Positions 25,797-34,652 are shown, numbered from the stretch's first letter. The stretch is DNA of 64,000 nt from Acinetobacter genomosp. 15BJ (GCF_000400715.1 NZ_KE007347.1:372001-436000), one strand, 5' to 3'. Made by a program: numbers and translations. The notes: generated by a model from the letters alone, not told the origin.

Positions 25797-27008
25797 ATGG
25801 AAAGAATCGTAATTGTTGGTGCAGGACAAGCAGCAGGTTGGGCAGTCAGTACTTTGCGCCAGAATGGATATTCAGGTGAAATTCATGTGGTCTCAAATGA
25901 AGACCGTGTGTTTTACGAACGCCCACCATTGTCAAAACAGGTGCTTTCAAAAGAAGCCACTTATGAAAGCTTGCATCTGTTTTCTCCAGAGCAGGTGCAG
26001 GCTTTTAATATCCAGTGGCATAAACCTGCGCTAGCAACGCAAGTGGATCGCCAGCAGAAACAAGTGGTTCTGGAAAGCGGTCAGGTTTTACCGTATGACA
26101 AATTGTTGATTGCCACAGGCAGTCGAGCACGTGTTCCAGTCAATACTTGGCAGTTTATTCCCAATGTGGTGACTTTACGCAATGTTCAGGATTGTGAGCG
26201 CTTGGCTGAAATCTTGCAGCATTCGCAAAAGTTAGCCGTGATTGGTGGTGGCTGGATCGGGTTGGAAATTGCGGCGACGGCACGTAAACAAGGCAAAGAA
26301 GTTCATATTTTTGAATATGGAGATCGATTATGTGCACGTAGTGTCAGTCCAGATGTCTCTGAGTTCTTGAAAAACATGCATGAGCAGCAGGGCACCCAGA
26401 TTCATTTAGACAGTAAAAATTTGCATTTGATTGAAGCGGGTCAGCAAAAAGTTGAAGTGGTCAATCATCCGAATGCAAGTGAGCTGTTTGATTGTGTCGT
26501 TGTAGGTGCTGGTGCGGATATAGCCAAAGAATTGGGCGTGAATGCGGGTTTGGATGTAAAAGATGGCATCGTGGTGAATGGTTTTGGTCAAACCTCAGAT
26601 CAAGACATTTATGCCGCAGGTGATGTTGCGATTCATCCGGGGCTTGGCTATTGCATCCAGTCATGGGCCAATGCACAGAATCAGGCCATTGCTGCTGCAA
26701 AATCGATGTTGGGAATAGCGACTGAATATAGCGATATTCCGTGGTTATGGTCAGATCAGTATCATTTCAATATTCAGATTTTAGGTACTTATCAACCTGA
26801 AAAAACAGGGCAGATTGTTGTTCGAAAAAGCGCAGATGATCAATGCAGCTACTTGTACTTAGATGATCAAAACCGTTTGTTGAACATGATCGCTATCAAT
26901 GATTCAAAACTGGTCAAACTGGCAAAGCGCTGGATGCAGTCGAATACCGTGTTAGACCCAAACTTATTAGCAGACCCTGAATTTAATGTAATGAAACTCA
27001 AACCATAA
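25797..27008 (+). CDS. FAD-dependent ferredoxin reductase
   Basis: A 403-residue pyridine nucleotide-disulfide-type reductase. Seen: the FAD-binding IVGAGQAAGWAVSTLRQNGY, ERPPLSK, the NAD-binding VIGGGWIGLEIAATARKQGK, and IYAAGDVA. It resembles ferredoxin reductases of ring-hydroxylating oxygenases, passing electrons from NAD(P)H to the Rieske ferredoxin at 22353. A GGGAG site precedes the start. It completes the three-component oxygenase. A 58-bp inverted repeat follows its stop. Confidence 0.92.
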   Translation: MERIVIVGAGQAAGWAVSTLRQNGYSGEIHVVSNEDRVFYERPPLSKQVLSKEATYESLHLFSPEQVQAFNIQWHKPALATQVDRQQKQVVLESGQVLPYDKLLIATGSRARVPVNTWQFIPNVVTLRNVQDCERLAEILQHSQKLAVIGGGWIGLEIAATARKQGKEVHIFEYGDRLCARSVSPDVSEFLKNMHEQQGTQIHLDSKNLHLIEAGQQKVEVVNHPNASELFDCVVVGAGADIAKELGVNAGLDVKDGIVVNGFGQTSDQDIYAAGDVAIHPGLGYCIQSWANAQNQAIAAAKSMLGIATEYSDIPWLWSDQYHFNIQILGTYQPEKTGQIVVRKSADDQCSYLYLDDQNRLLNMIAINDSKLVKLAKRWMQSNTVLDPNLLADPEFNVMKLKP

Positions 27009-27011
27009 ACC

Positions 27012-27069
27012 TTAGGGGCTGTTGACCTTTCAGCTATCGCAAGTATTTGTGAAATATCAACAGCCCTAA
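27012..27069. repeat. 58-bp inverted-repeat element (short form)
   Basis: Near-perfect inverted repeat. One arm reads TTAGGGGCTGTTGAC then TTTCAGCTATCGCAAG; the other reads back as TTAGGGCTGTTGATATTTCA then CTTGCG. The same arms bound the 269-bp element at 56725-56993, so this looks like a deleted copy. It sits within the catabolic operon and would form a strong mRNA hairpin. Confidence 0.75.
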
Positions 27070-27102
27070 ATCCGGTTCATGACTCAATCGAAGGAATGAA
27101 GT

Positions 27103-28326
27103 ATGAGTAATGAAGAGAAAAGTGGATTAAAGCATTGGGTTCCTGCTTTCGTCCTGATGGTGTGTGTCGTACTGGCATTCTTCGACAAAATTAGTATTGC
27201 GGTGTTATTTGCTGACCCGCACTTTCAAGGTGCGATGGGGATTGCAGAAAACAAAGCCAAGCTCGGGTGGTTGATGACCAGCTTCTTGCTGGCCTATGGG
27301 TTCTCCTCGGTGTTTTTAAGCTTTCTGGGCGATATTTTCAATCCGAAGAAAATGCTGTTCTGGAGTGTCGCATCGTGGGGCATCTTAATGTTCTGTATGG
27401 GCTTTACCACCAACTATACCGGCATGTTGATCCTGCGCGTTTTGCTTGGTCTGGCTGAGGGACCATTGTTTGCACTGGCCTACGCCATCGTAAAACAAAC
27501 CTATACCGACCGCCAGCAAGCACGTGCTTCGACCATGTTCCTGTTAGGAACCCCAATTGGTGCATTCCTCGGTTTTCCAATTACCGCCGCAGTGCTTGCG
27601 AAGCACGACTGGCATACCACCTTCTTTGTGATGTCAGGTTTAACGGTCATTGCATTACTGGCGATTGCATTTGGTTTACGTAATTTACAGCTCAAGAAAA
27701 CCATCGAACTGGAATCGACCAGCAAACGCGTCAATTTCAAAGGCCATATTCACAACACCAAAATTCTATTGCAGAACCGTGCATTTTGGTTGGTGTGTAT
27801 CTTCAATATTGCATTGATGACCTATCTCTGGGGCCTAAACAGTTGGGTACCTTCTTATCTGATTCAGGATAAAGGCTTTAACCTCAAAGAGTTCGGTGTT
27901 TATTCAAGCTTTCCATTCATTGCCATGCTGATTGGTGAAGTGATTGGTGCATTCCTGTCTGACAAGTTGGGCCGCCGTGCTGTTCAGGTCTTCAGTGGTT
28001 TATTGGTGGCAGGCATCTTTATGTATGTCATGGTCATTATGACTGACCCAATTCTCGTTATCGCTGCTATGTCTTTAAGTGCCATGGCTTGGGGCTTTGG
28101 TGTTGCAGCAGTATTCGCTTTACTTGCCCGTGTCACAACTGCCGATGTTGGTGCAACTGCGGGTGGAATTTTCAATGGAATGGGTAATTTTGCCAGCGCA
28201 ATTGCGCCTGTTCTGATCGGCTACATCGTGATGCAAACCCACAGTTTTAATTTAGGAATTACCTTCTTGGCAGCCGTTGCCGTGATCGGATCGTTCTTCT
28301 TAGTTCCTTTATTAAAACGTTATTAA
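27103..28326 (+). CDS. MFS transporter of the Rieske cluster
   Basis: A 407-residue major facilitator with about twelve membrane segments. The loop 2-3 motif is atypical (FLGDIFNPKKM), while GAFLSDKLGRRAVQ between helices 8 and 9 matches the family. It resembles aromatic-acid and organic-anion proton symporters (ACS-like). The position in the middle of the cluster suggests uptake of the pathway substrate. A GGAATG stretch precedes the ATG. The cargo is unknown. Confidence 0.9.
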   Translation: MSNEEKSGLKHWVPAFVLMVCVVLAFFDKISIAVLFADPHFQGAMGIAENKAKLGWLMTSFLLAYGFSSVFLSFLGDIFNPKKMLFWSVASWGILMFCMGFTTNYTGMLILRVLLGLAEGPLFALAYAIVKQTYTDRQQARASTMFLLGTPIGAFLGFPITAAVLAKHDWHTTFFVMSGLTVIALLAIAFGLRNLQLKKTIELESTSKRVNFKGHIHNTKILLQNRAFWLVCIFNIALMTYLWGLNSWVPSYLIQDKGFNLKEFGVYSSFPFIAMLIGEVIGAFLSDKLGRRAVQVFSGLLVAGIFMYVMVIMTDPILVIAAMSLSAMAWGFGVAAVFALLARVTTADVGATAGGIFNGMGNFASAIAPVLIGYIVMQTHSFNLGITFLAAVAVIGSFFLVPLLKRY

Positions 28327-28359
28327 TCAAAATATTGAACAAAATCTGGGAGTTAAAAC

Positions 28360-28881
28360 ATGACTACTCAACAATTCGAATCATGGACACAACCTGAAGG
28401 TACAAATTTACAAGATTGGTTGAATACCCGTATCGCACGCTTTGAAACACGTAAATATGATTTTGATGCTTTGAAGTTCCAAGCGGACTATGACCCGAAA
28501 TATCGCCGTGCACAAATGCGTTATATGGGTACTGGTGCAACCGGTGTGGTCAATGATGGCAATACTGTTCCAGCTGAAAACTTTACCTTCTCAACCATGG
28601 TTTTACCTGCGCAATGTGAAGGGCCTTTGCATATTCATCACGATGTGGAAGAAGTGTTTTTCATGTTGCGTGGCGAGATTGACCTGTTCATTGAACATAA
28701 CGGTGAAAAGTTCGAGACCAGACTGAAAGAGCGTGACTTAATTTCGATTCCACCGGGGATTTATCGTGGCTTATTTAATCCGGGTCAGGAAGATGCCTTG
28801 ATGTGTGTGATGTTGGGTGCTGGTAAACCGACCATTCCGAACTATCCACCTGAGCATCCACTGTCTCAAATCAAACGTTAA
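28360..28881 (+). CDS. Cupin-domain protein
   Basis: A 173-residue single-cupin protein. The metal motif is visible as GPLHIHHDVEEVFFMLRGEI (two or three His and a Glu) with a later PPGIYRG turn. Small cupins may act as dioxygenases, isomerases or lyases, or simply bind a ligand. It is 33 bp after the transporter and 33 bp before the alpha/beta hydrolase. It may transform a ring-cleavage product; no reaction can be assigned. Confidence 0.82.
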   Translation: MTTQQFESWTQPEGTNLQDWLNTRIARFETRKYDFDALKFQADYDPKYRRAQMRYMGTGATGVVNDGNTVPAENFTFSTMVLPAQCEGPLHIHHDVEEVFFMLRGEIDLFIEHNGEKFETRLKERDLISIPPGIYRGLFNPGQEDALMCVMLGAGKPTIPNYPPEHPLSQIKR

Positions 28882-28914
28882 TCCGATTGATTAGAGCCAA
28901 ATACAAGGAATGAC

Positions 28915-29730
28915 ATGATGACACTGATTGAGAACTTAGCGAAATACCCAGTGAAAACCGTTGCCGTAAATGGCGCTGTGCAAGCTTATCGTGAAGCAGG
29001 CCAAGGTCAGTCGCTAGTTTTATTGCATGGGATTAGCTCAGGTTCAGCATCCTGGATCAATCAGCTAGAGACACTCAGTCAGCATTTTCATGTCATCGCC
29101 TGGGATGCACCAGGTTATGGCTCATCCGATGGTTTAAACACAGATCAACCCAATGCAGCCGATTATGCGGAGCGAGTATTGGGCTTGATGGATGCGTTGA
29201 ACATTTCAAAAGCCATTGTAGTTGGTCATTCATTGGGTGCCTTACAGGCCAGTGCTTTTGCCTATGTTTATCCTGAACGGGTACAGACTTTAGTGATTGC
29301 GAATGCGGCACAAGGTTATCAACGTTCCAATGAAGAGACCAAAGCACAGGTTTATCAAAAACGCCCGAATATGTTGCAAAGCTTGGGCAATGCAGGAATG
29401 GCTGCCAGCCGTGGACCGCATTTGATTTATAAACAAGACCCTCAGGCACTGGCTTTGGTCAGTGAGGTGATGGGGCAACTGACATTAGATGGTTTTACCC
29501 GAGCATCTTATTTGCTGGCGTATGACGAAATTCGAAATTATTTAACAGAACTTACTGTTCCTTGTGTGGTGATTGCAGGTGACAAGGATGGAATTACGCC
29601 TGCGCAAGCGATCAAGGAACTTGCTATAGAAATGCAATTGAGCCGATGTCATCTCATTACAGATGCAGGTCATCTGAGTTATGTCGATCAACCTGAACAG
29701 TTTAACGACATTGTTCTATCGGCACATTAA
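28915..29730 (+). CDS. Alpha/beta hydrolase (meta-cleavage-product hydrolase type)
   Basis: A 271-residue alpha/beta hydrolase. Seen: the oxyanion segment LLHGISSGSASW, the nucleophile elbow VVGHSLGALQ (Ser), the acid near VIAGDKDGITP and the catalytic His in DAGHLSYVDQP. In extradiol pathways such enzymes hydrolyse the ring-opened C-C bond, giving an acid and a dienoate. The start may be either of two adjacent ATGs. Role inferred from neighbours. Confidence 0.87.
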   Translation: MMTLIENLAKYPVKTVAVNGAVQAYREAGQGQSLVLLHGISSGSASWINQLETLSQHFHVIAWDAPGYGSSDGLNTDQPNAADYAERVLGLMDALNISKAIVVGHSLGALQASAFAYVYPERVQTLVIANAAQGYQRSNEETKAQVYQKRPNMLQSLGNAGMAASRGPHLIYKQDPQALALVSEVMGQLTLDGFTRASYLLAYDEIRNYLTELTVPCVVIAGDKDGITPAQAIKELAIEMQLSRCHLITDAGHLSYVDQPEQFNDIVLSAH

Positions 29731-29752
29731 GACTTAAACGAGAGATATGGAT

Positions 29753-30547
29753 ATGAGCTTCCAAGTTGAAGGAAAAGTAGCAGTTGTAACAGGTGGCTCG
29801 TCAGGCATTGGTTTGGCTGCAGTCGAAATTTTAGTTGCAGAAGGTGCCAAGGTGGCATGGTGTGGTCGAGATGAGCAACGTCTAGCTTCATCAAAACTAT
29901 ATATTTTAGAAAAATATCCGCATGCCAATATCTTCACCAGTATCTGCAATGTTTTGGATAAAGAAGATGTAAAACGCTTTGCACAACAGGTCAATCAGAA
30001 TCTAGGCAATGTCGACATGCTGATCAATAACGCAGGTCAGGGGCGTGTGTCTAATTTTGAAAATACACAAGACGAAGACTGGATGAAAGAAATTGAACTC
30101 AAGTATTTCAGTGTATTACATCCAATACGTGCATTTTTAAATGATTTAAAACATTCAGCCTGTGGCTCGATTACCAATGTCAATTCTTTGTTGGCACTAC
30201 AGCCTGAACAGCACATGATTGCGACTTCATCTGCACGTGCAGGATTGCTGAATTTAACCCATTCTCTGGCACATGAATTTACCCAGTACGGTGTTCGTGT
30301 CAATTCAATCCTGTTGGGCATGGTGGAATCAGCCCAGTGGAAACGCCGTTTTGAAACCCGTTCAGATCCCAATGCGACTTGGGAACAGTGGACGGGCAAT
30401 ATTGCCAAGAATCGTGGCATTCCGATGCAGCGTTTAGGCAAACCTGAAGAACCAGCACGTGCTTTGGTGTTCCTAGCATCGCCTTTGGCATCGTATACCA
30501 CAGGTTCGACACTGGATGTTTCTGGTGGATTTAACAAACATTTATAA
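29753..30547 (+). CDS. Second SDR of the Rieske cluster
   Basis: A 264-residue classical SDR: VTGGSSGIGLAAVEILVAEG, INNAGQGRVSN, VNSLLALQPEQHMIATSSAR and the C-terminal TTGSTLDVSGG. The usual active-site tyrosine of Tyr-X3-Lys appears replaced (ATSSARAG), so it may not be a standard oxidoreductase. I chose the ATG at 29753, 8 bases after GAGAG; an ATG at 29747 is possible. It sits between the hydrolase and the aspartate-dehydrogenase-like gene. Substrate unknown. Confidence 0.82.
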   Translation: MSFQVEGKVAVVTGGSSGIGLAAVEILVAEGAKVAWCGRDEQRLASSKLYILEKYPHANIFTSICNVLDKEDVKRFAQQVNQNLGNVDMLINNAGQGRVSNFENTQDEDWMKEIELKYFSVLHPIRAFLNDLKHSACGSITNVNSLLALQPEQHMIATSSARAGLLNLTHSLAHEFTQYGVRVNSILLGMVESAQWKRRFETRSDPNATWEQWTGNIAKNRGIPMQRLGKPEEPARALVFLASPLASYTTGSTLDVSGGFNKHL

Positions 30548-30556
30548 GGTGTTCAC

Positions 30557-31348
30557 ATGAAACAGTTGATGATGATTGGTTTTGGAGCGATGGCGGCAGA
30601 AGTGTATGCCCACATGCCCCAAGACCTGCAACTTAAATGGATTGTGGTGCCTGCTCGCAGTGTCGAAAAAGTACAGGCGCAGGTCGCTGCTGATGTACAG
30701 GTGATTTCTTCAATCGATGAATGTCAGGGCACACCTGATTATGTGATTGAAGTGGCTGGTCAGGCTGCAGTGAAAGAACATGCACAAAAAGTCTTGGAAA
30801 AAGGCTGGACCATTGGCCTGATCTCTGTGGGCACTTTGGCCGATAACGAATTTTTATTTCAACTGAAAACGACGGCAGAACGACATGATGCGCATCTGCA
30901 TTTATTGGCAGGTGCAATTGCCGGGATCGATGGGATCTCAGCGGCCAAAGAAGGTGGTTTGGAAAAGGTCACGTATAAGGGTTGTAAGAGTCCCAAAAGC
31001 TGGCGTGGTAGCTATGCGGAACAATTGGTCGATCTCGATCAGGTCAGTGAAGCAACGGTTTTTTTCCGTGGTACAGCCAGAGAAGCCGCTTTGAAGTTTC
31101 CAGCCAATGCCAATGTGGCAGCTACGATTGCACTGGCAGGACTGGGTATGGATGAAACTATGGTTGAACTGACGGTTGATCCAAGCATCAACAAAAACAA
31201 GCACACGATTGTGGCAGAAGGTGTATTTGGTGAAATGACCATTGAATTGGTCGGTGTGCCATTAGCGAGTAATCCAAAAACCTCAACCTTAGCTGCATTG
31301 AGTGTGATTCGTGCTTGTCGCAATAGTGTTGAAGCAATTCAGATTTAA
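30557..31348 (+). CDS. L-aspartate dehydrogenase-like protein
   Basis: A 263-residue protein of the aspartate dehydrogenase (NadX/DUF108) family: an N-terminal Rossmann segment (MMIGFGAMAAEVYAHM) and a C-terminal domain with LLAGAIAGIDGISAAKEGG and FPANANVAATIALAGLG. Known members oxidise L-aspartate to iminosuccinate with NAD(P). It lies between an SDR and an aldehyde dehydrogenase in a degradative cluster, 9 bp after the SDR. It may act on another amino or keto acid here, or supply an amino group. The family is clear; the reaction is not. Confidence 0.85.
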   Translation: MKQLMMIGFGAMAAEVYAHMPQDLQLKWIVVPARSVEKVQAQVAADVQVISSIDECQGTPDYVIEVAGQAAVKEHAQKVLEKGWTIGLISVGTLADNEFLFQLKTTAERHDAHLHLLAGAIAGIDGISAAKEGGLEKVTYKGCKSPKSWRGSYAEQLVDLDQVSEATVFFRGTAREAALKFPANANVAATIALAGLGMDETMVELTVDPSINKNKHTIVAEGVFGEMTIELVGVPLASNPKTSTLAALSVIRACRNSVEAIQI

Positions 31349-31359
31349 AGGATTTGATC

Positions 31360-32826
31360 ATGATCAAGGAAATTTATATCGCAGGTGAATGGCGATTAGG
31401 TAAAGGCAATACGATTCAAAGTGTATTTCCAGCAGATCAATCAGTGAATGCGGAAATTTCAACGGCGAGTTTAGATGATTTAAATGAAGCTATTGAAAAG
31501 GCAGATGCGGCTTGGCGTAAAGCCGAGTGGCGCAACAGCATGCCGCATGAACGTGCCCGTATTTTATATAAAGTGGCAGACATTATTGAAGCGCGTGTGG
31601 ATGAGCTTTCAAAGCTACAGACCCGTGATAATGGTAAGCCATTGGCTGAAACTCGTGCCTTGACCATGAGTGCGGCAGCAACAGCGCGTTATGTGGCAGC
31701 AGCCTGTGAAACCTTGAATGACGAGTTGACCACGCAACGTGCCGCAGATTTTATGACCATGAGCGTGCATGAACCTGTGGGCGTGGTCGCTGCAATTACC
31801 CCGTGGAACTCACCGATTGCCAGTGAGGTACAGAAATTGGCACCTGCACTTGCAGGAGGAAATGCTGTGATTCTAAAACCTGCGGAAGTGACTTCTTTGA
31901 TTGCGTTGGAACTTGCGAAAATCTTTGAAGAAGCAGGCCTACCAAAAGGGTTGCTTAGCGTCTTAGTTGGACGAGGTTCAGTGATTGGTGATGCGATTGT
32001 GAAGCATCCTTTAGTTCGCAAGATTTCATTTACAGGTGGAACCACCACAGGTCGTCATCTGGCACATCTTGCCGCAGATAAACTGATCACCACATCTTTG
32101 GAGCTTGGTGGAAAGTCTCCAACGATTGTATTGCCAGATGCAGATATTGAACTGGCAGCCAAAGGTGTAGCTTACGGTATTTTCAGTTCGGCTGGACAAG
32201 CCTGTATTGCGGGTTCACGTCTGTTCGTGCACAGCAGTATTTATGATCAATTCCTAAGTCGTCTGGTTGAAATCACCAAAGGTTTGCGCGTTGGGCATCC
32301 TGAAACCGCAGGTGTACATCTCGGCTCTTTGATTAATCCGAAACATCTGGCTTCTGTCGATCACTATGTACAGCTAGCGAAACAAGAAGGTGGACAAGTC
32401 CTTGTGGGTGGTCATGCCTTAACCGAAGGTGAATTTGCCAAAGGTAGCTATTACTTACCCACCATTATCACGGGTTTAAGTAATTCAGCACAAACCTGTC
32501 AGGAAGAGATTTTTGGCCCTGTATTAGTGGTGATGAAATATGACGATGAAGCTGATTTGATTCAGCAAGCCAATGACAGTTGTTTTGGTCTTGCCGCAGG
32601 CATCTGGACTGAAAACTATCGTAAGGCATGGCAAATTGCCCGTGCTTTAGAAGTCGGTACGGTCTGGATCAATACCTATAAAAAATTCTCGATTTCAGCG
32701 CCATTTGGTGGCTTTAAAGAAAGCGGGATCGGGCGTGAAAAAGGTCGTTTAGGCATTTTGTCTTACATGCAACAAAAAAGCATCTATATGGGATTAAGCG
32801 AGCAGCCAAATCCTTGGGCGAATTAA
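31360..32826 (+). CDS. Aldehyde dehydrogenase of the Rieske cluster
   Basis: A 488-residue aldehyde dehydrogenase. Seen: AITPWNSPIASEVQKLAPAL, FTGGTTTGRHL, the base Glu in TSLELGGKSPT and the nucleophile Cys in SSAGQACIAGSRL. AAAGGAT lies 9 bases before the ATG at 31360. It precedes a ThDP-dependent enzyme that could make an aldehyde by decarboxylating a 2-oxo acid; this enzyme would then oxidise it. Substrate inferred only from that pairing. Confidence 0.9.
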   Translation: MIKEIYIAGEWRLGKGNTIQSVFPADQSVNAEISTASLDDLNEAIEKADAAWRKAEWRNSMPHERARILYKVADIIEARVDELSKLQTRDNGKPLAETRALTMSAAATARYVAAACETLNDELTTQRAADFMTMSVHEPVGVVAAITPWNSPIASEVQKLAPALAGGNAVILKPAEVTSLIALELAKIFEEAGLPKGLLSVLVGRGSVIGDAIVKHPLVRKISFTGGTTTGRHLAHLAADKLITTSLELGGKSPTIVLPDADIELAAKGVAYGIFSSAGQACIAGSRLFVHSSIYDQFLSRLVEITKGLRVGHPETAGVHLGSLINPKHLASVDHYVQLAKQEGGQVLVGGHALTEGEFAKGSYYLPTIITGLSNSAQTCQEEIFGPVLVVMKYDDEADLIQQANDSCFGLAAGIWTENYRKAWQIARALEVGTVWINTYKKFSISAPFGGFKESGIGREKGRLGILSYMQQKSIYMGLSEQPNPWAN

Positions 32827-32864
32827 TACATTCATGGAATGAACAGTTTTTGAGGAATATACAA

Positions 32865-34505
32865 ATGACAGAACGTGTAAATGTCGGCGAAGCCATCGCC
32901 CGTGTTTTAGAAGCACATCAAGTTGACAGTATTTATGGGGTGATCTCGATCCATAACTTACCAATTGCTGATGCTGTCGGTCGCCGTGAAAAAATCCGTT
33001 TTGTGGCGGCACGCGGTGAAGCGGGCGCGGTCACCATGGCAGATGGTCACTCGCGTTTTAAAGGACTCGGTGTGGCATTAACCAGTACGGGTGCGGGTGC
33101 AGGTAATGCAGTTGGTTCACTGATTGAAGCGATGAATGCAGGCAGTCCTGTTTTACACTTAACTGGACAAGTAGAACGTGAATATCTAGATCGTGATGCC
33201 AGCTTTATTCATGAAACCAAAGATCAGCTCACGTTCTTACGTGCATCCAGCAAAGCAGCATTTCGTATCACCAGTCCTGACAATGCGGTGGGTGTGATTC
33301 GTGAAGCGATCCGTGTGGCCACTACGGTACCGATGGGACCAGTCAGTGTTGAATTACCGATTGATGTGCAAGCAGCAGAAATCGATTTGCCGCTGAACTT
33401 GGGGCCAGTAAAAGCCCTTGAATTACCACAGGCTGAACAGGTCGAAGTCGACTTAATTGTTGAAGAACTGAAAAAAGCTAAACGTCCAGTGTTTTGGATC
33501 GGTGGCGGTACGCTAAATAGTGTTGCAGAAGTTAAGGCGATTGCTGATCTTGGAATTCCAGTGGTGTCATCAACACATGCGCGTGGTGTGTTGGCCGATG
33601 ATCATCCGCGTAGCCTAGGTGCATTCCATAACTCGGCTGGGGTTGAGCAGTTGCTTAAAGAGGCTGATCTATTGGTGGTGGTGGGTTCACGCTTACGTAG
33701 TAATGAAACCAAAACCTATTCCGTGCAGTTCCCTGACAATATTATCCAGATTGATGCCAATCCTGTGGCACAACAGCGTAATTACAAAGTGCGTAACTTT
33801 ATCTGTGGCGATGCCAAAGATGTATTACAGCGTGTATTGAAGGGCTTGCAAGGCGTATCCAAAGTTGATGCGGATTATGATGCAGCGGTGGTGAAGGCAA
33901 AACAGGCTGCGATTGATGCGCTACGTACCCAGTTAGATCAGTACGCTTTAATCTGTGATCACTTGCGTGCTGCTTTACCACAAGACGGTATTTTCGTACG
34001 CGACATTACCATGTCGGGCAGTACTTGGGGCAGCCGTTTATTCCCAGTACAGGCACCGAATCAAAATATTCACTCTTTAGCAGGGGCCATTGGTTTGGGT
34101 CTGGCGACTGCGATTGGTGCTTCGATTGCCAACCCTGACAAGAAAGTGATTGGCTTGGTTGGTGATGGCGGTTTGATGTTAGGTATTGGTGAAATCGCAA
34201 CCATGGCGCAAGAAAATACCAATATGGTGCTGATGATCATGAATGACGGTGGTTATGGCGTGATGCGTGGCATCCAAAAGAATTACTTCGGTGGTCGCCA
34301 GTATTTTAATGAATTGCATACCCCAGATTATAAAGTTTTAGGCGAAGCCATGGGGGTGAAAAGCTGGAAAGTAGGCAGTGCAGAGGAATTCAAAACTGTG
34401 ATTCAGGAAGCCGTTGCATTCCAAGGGCCAAGCGTGATTGAGCTCGACATGCATTCAATTGGGCCATTGAACTTTGCAGGTCCACCACAGAAAAAATTGT
34501 ACTAA
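32865..34505 (+). CDS. Thiamine diphosphate-dependent enzyme (acetolactate synthase/2-oxo acid decarboxylase fold)
   Basis: A 546-residue ThDP enzyme with the three-domain acetolactate-synthase layout. The catalytic glutamate is in VAARGEAGAVTMADG near residue 50; the central domain follows; the cofactor motif is GLVGDGGLMLGIGEI to NDGGYGVMRG near residue 430-470. The ATG at 32865 is preceded by GAGGA; the frame upstream overlaps the aldehyde dehydrogenase. It may decarboxylate a 2-oxo acid or carry out a carboligation. It ends the cluster before a strong hairpin. Confidence 0.87.
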   Translation: MTERVNVGEAIARVLEAHQVDSIYGVISIHNLPIADAVGRREKIRFVAARGEAGAVTMADGHSRFKGLGVALTSTGAGAGNAVGSLIEAMNAGSPVLHLTGQVEREYLDRDASFIHETKDQLTFLRASSKAAFRITSPDNAVGVIREAIRVATTVPMGPVSVELPIDVQAAEIDLPLNLGPVKALELPQAEQVEVDLIVEELKKAKRPVFWIGGGTLNSVAEVKAIADLGIPVVSSTHARGVLADDHPRSLGAFHNSAGVEQLLKEADLLVVVGSRLRSNETKTYSVQFPDNIIQIDANPVAQQRNYKVRNFICGDAKDVLQRVLKGLQGVSKVDADYDAAVVKAKQAAIDALRTQLDQYALICDHLRAALPQDGIFVRDITMSGSTWGSRLFPVQAPNQNIHSLAGAIGLGLATAIGASIANPDKKVIGLVGDGGLMLGIGEIATMAQENTNMVLMIMNDGGYGVMRGIQKNYFGGRQYFNELHTPDYKVLGEAMGVKSWKVGSAEEFKTVIQEAVAFQGPSVIELDMHSIGPLNFAGPPQKKLY

Positions 34506-34544
34506 TCTCACTGAGCATTGGCAGTCCGTGCTGATGTGAAGACC

Positions 34545-34576
34545 GTTTTATGGGCAAATTTTTTTGCTCATAAAAC
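34545..34576. terminator. Hairpin between ThDP-enzyme gene and porin gene
   Basis: A 14-bp stem GTTTTATGGGCAAA / TTTGCTCATAAAAC with a TTTT loop and one G-U pair. No T run follows. Its outer arms (GTTTTAT/ATAAAAC) resemble the IclR palindromes, so it may be a terminator, an operator, or both. Confidence 0.5.
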
Positions 34577-34588
34577 AATAAAAACTAT

Positions 34589-34604
34589 GTTTTACAGGTA
34601 AAAC
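34589..34604. promoter_or_regulatory. IclR operator-like palindrome 3 (porin promoter)
   Basis: GTTTTACAGGTAAAAC, a 16-bp near-palindrome about 50 bp before the porin start. It shares both arms with the two copies in the IclR divergent promoter, which ties the porin to the same regulon (inferred). Confidence 0.6.
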
Positions 34605-34652
34605 AAAAACAACACCAACAGGATCGTTGGGATGAAAGTAAAGGAAGTAGAT

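Noticed and set aside
32814..32864. Upstream start for the ThDP enzyme
   Set aside because: It would overlap the aldehyde dehydrogenase stop and lacks a ribosome-binding site; the ATG at 32865 has GAGGA and fits the family start.
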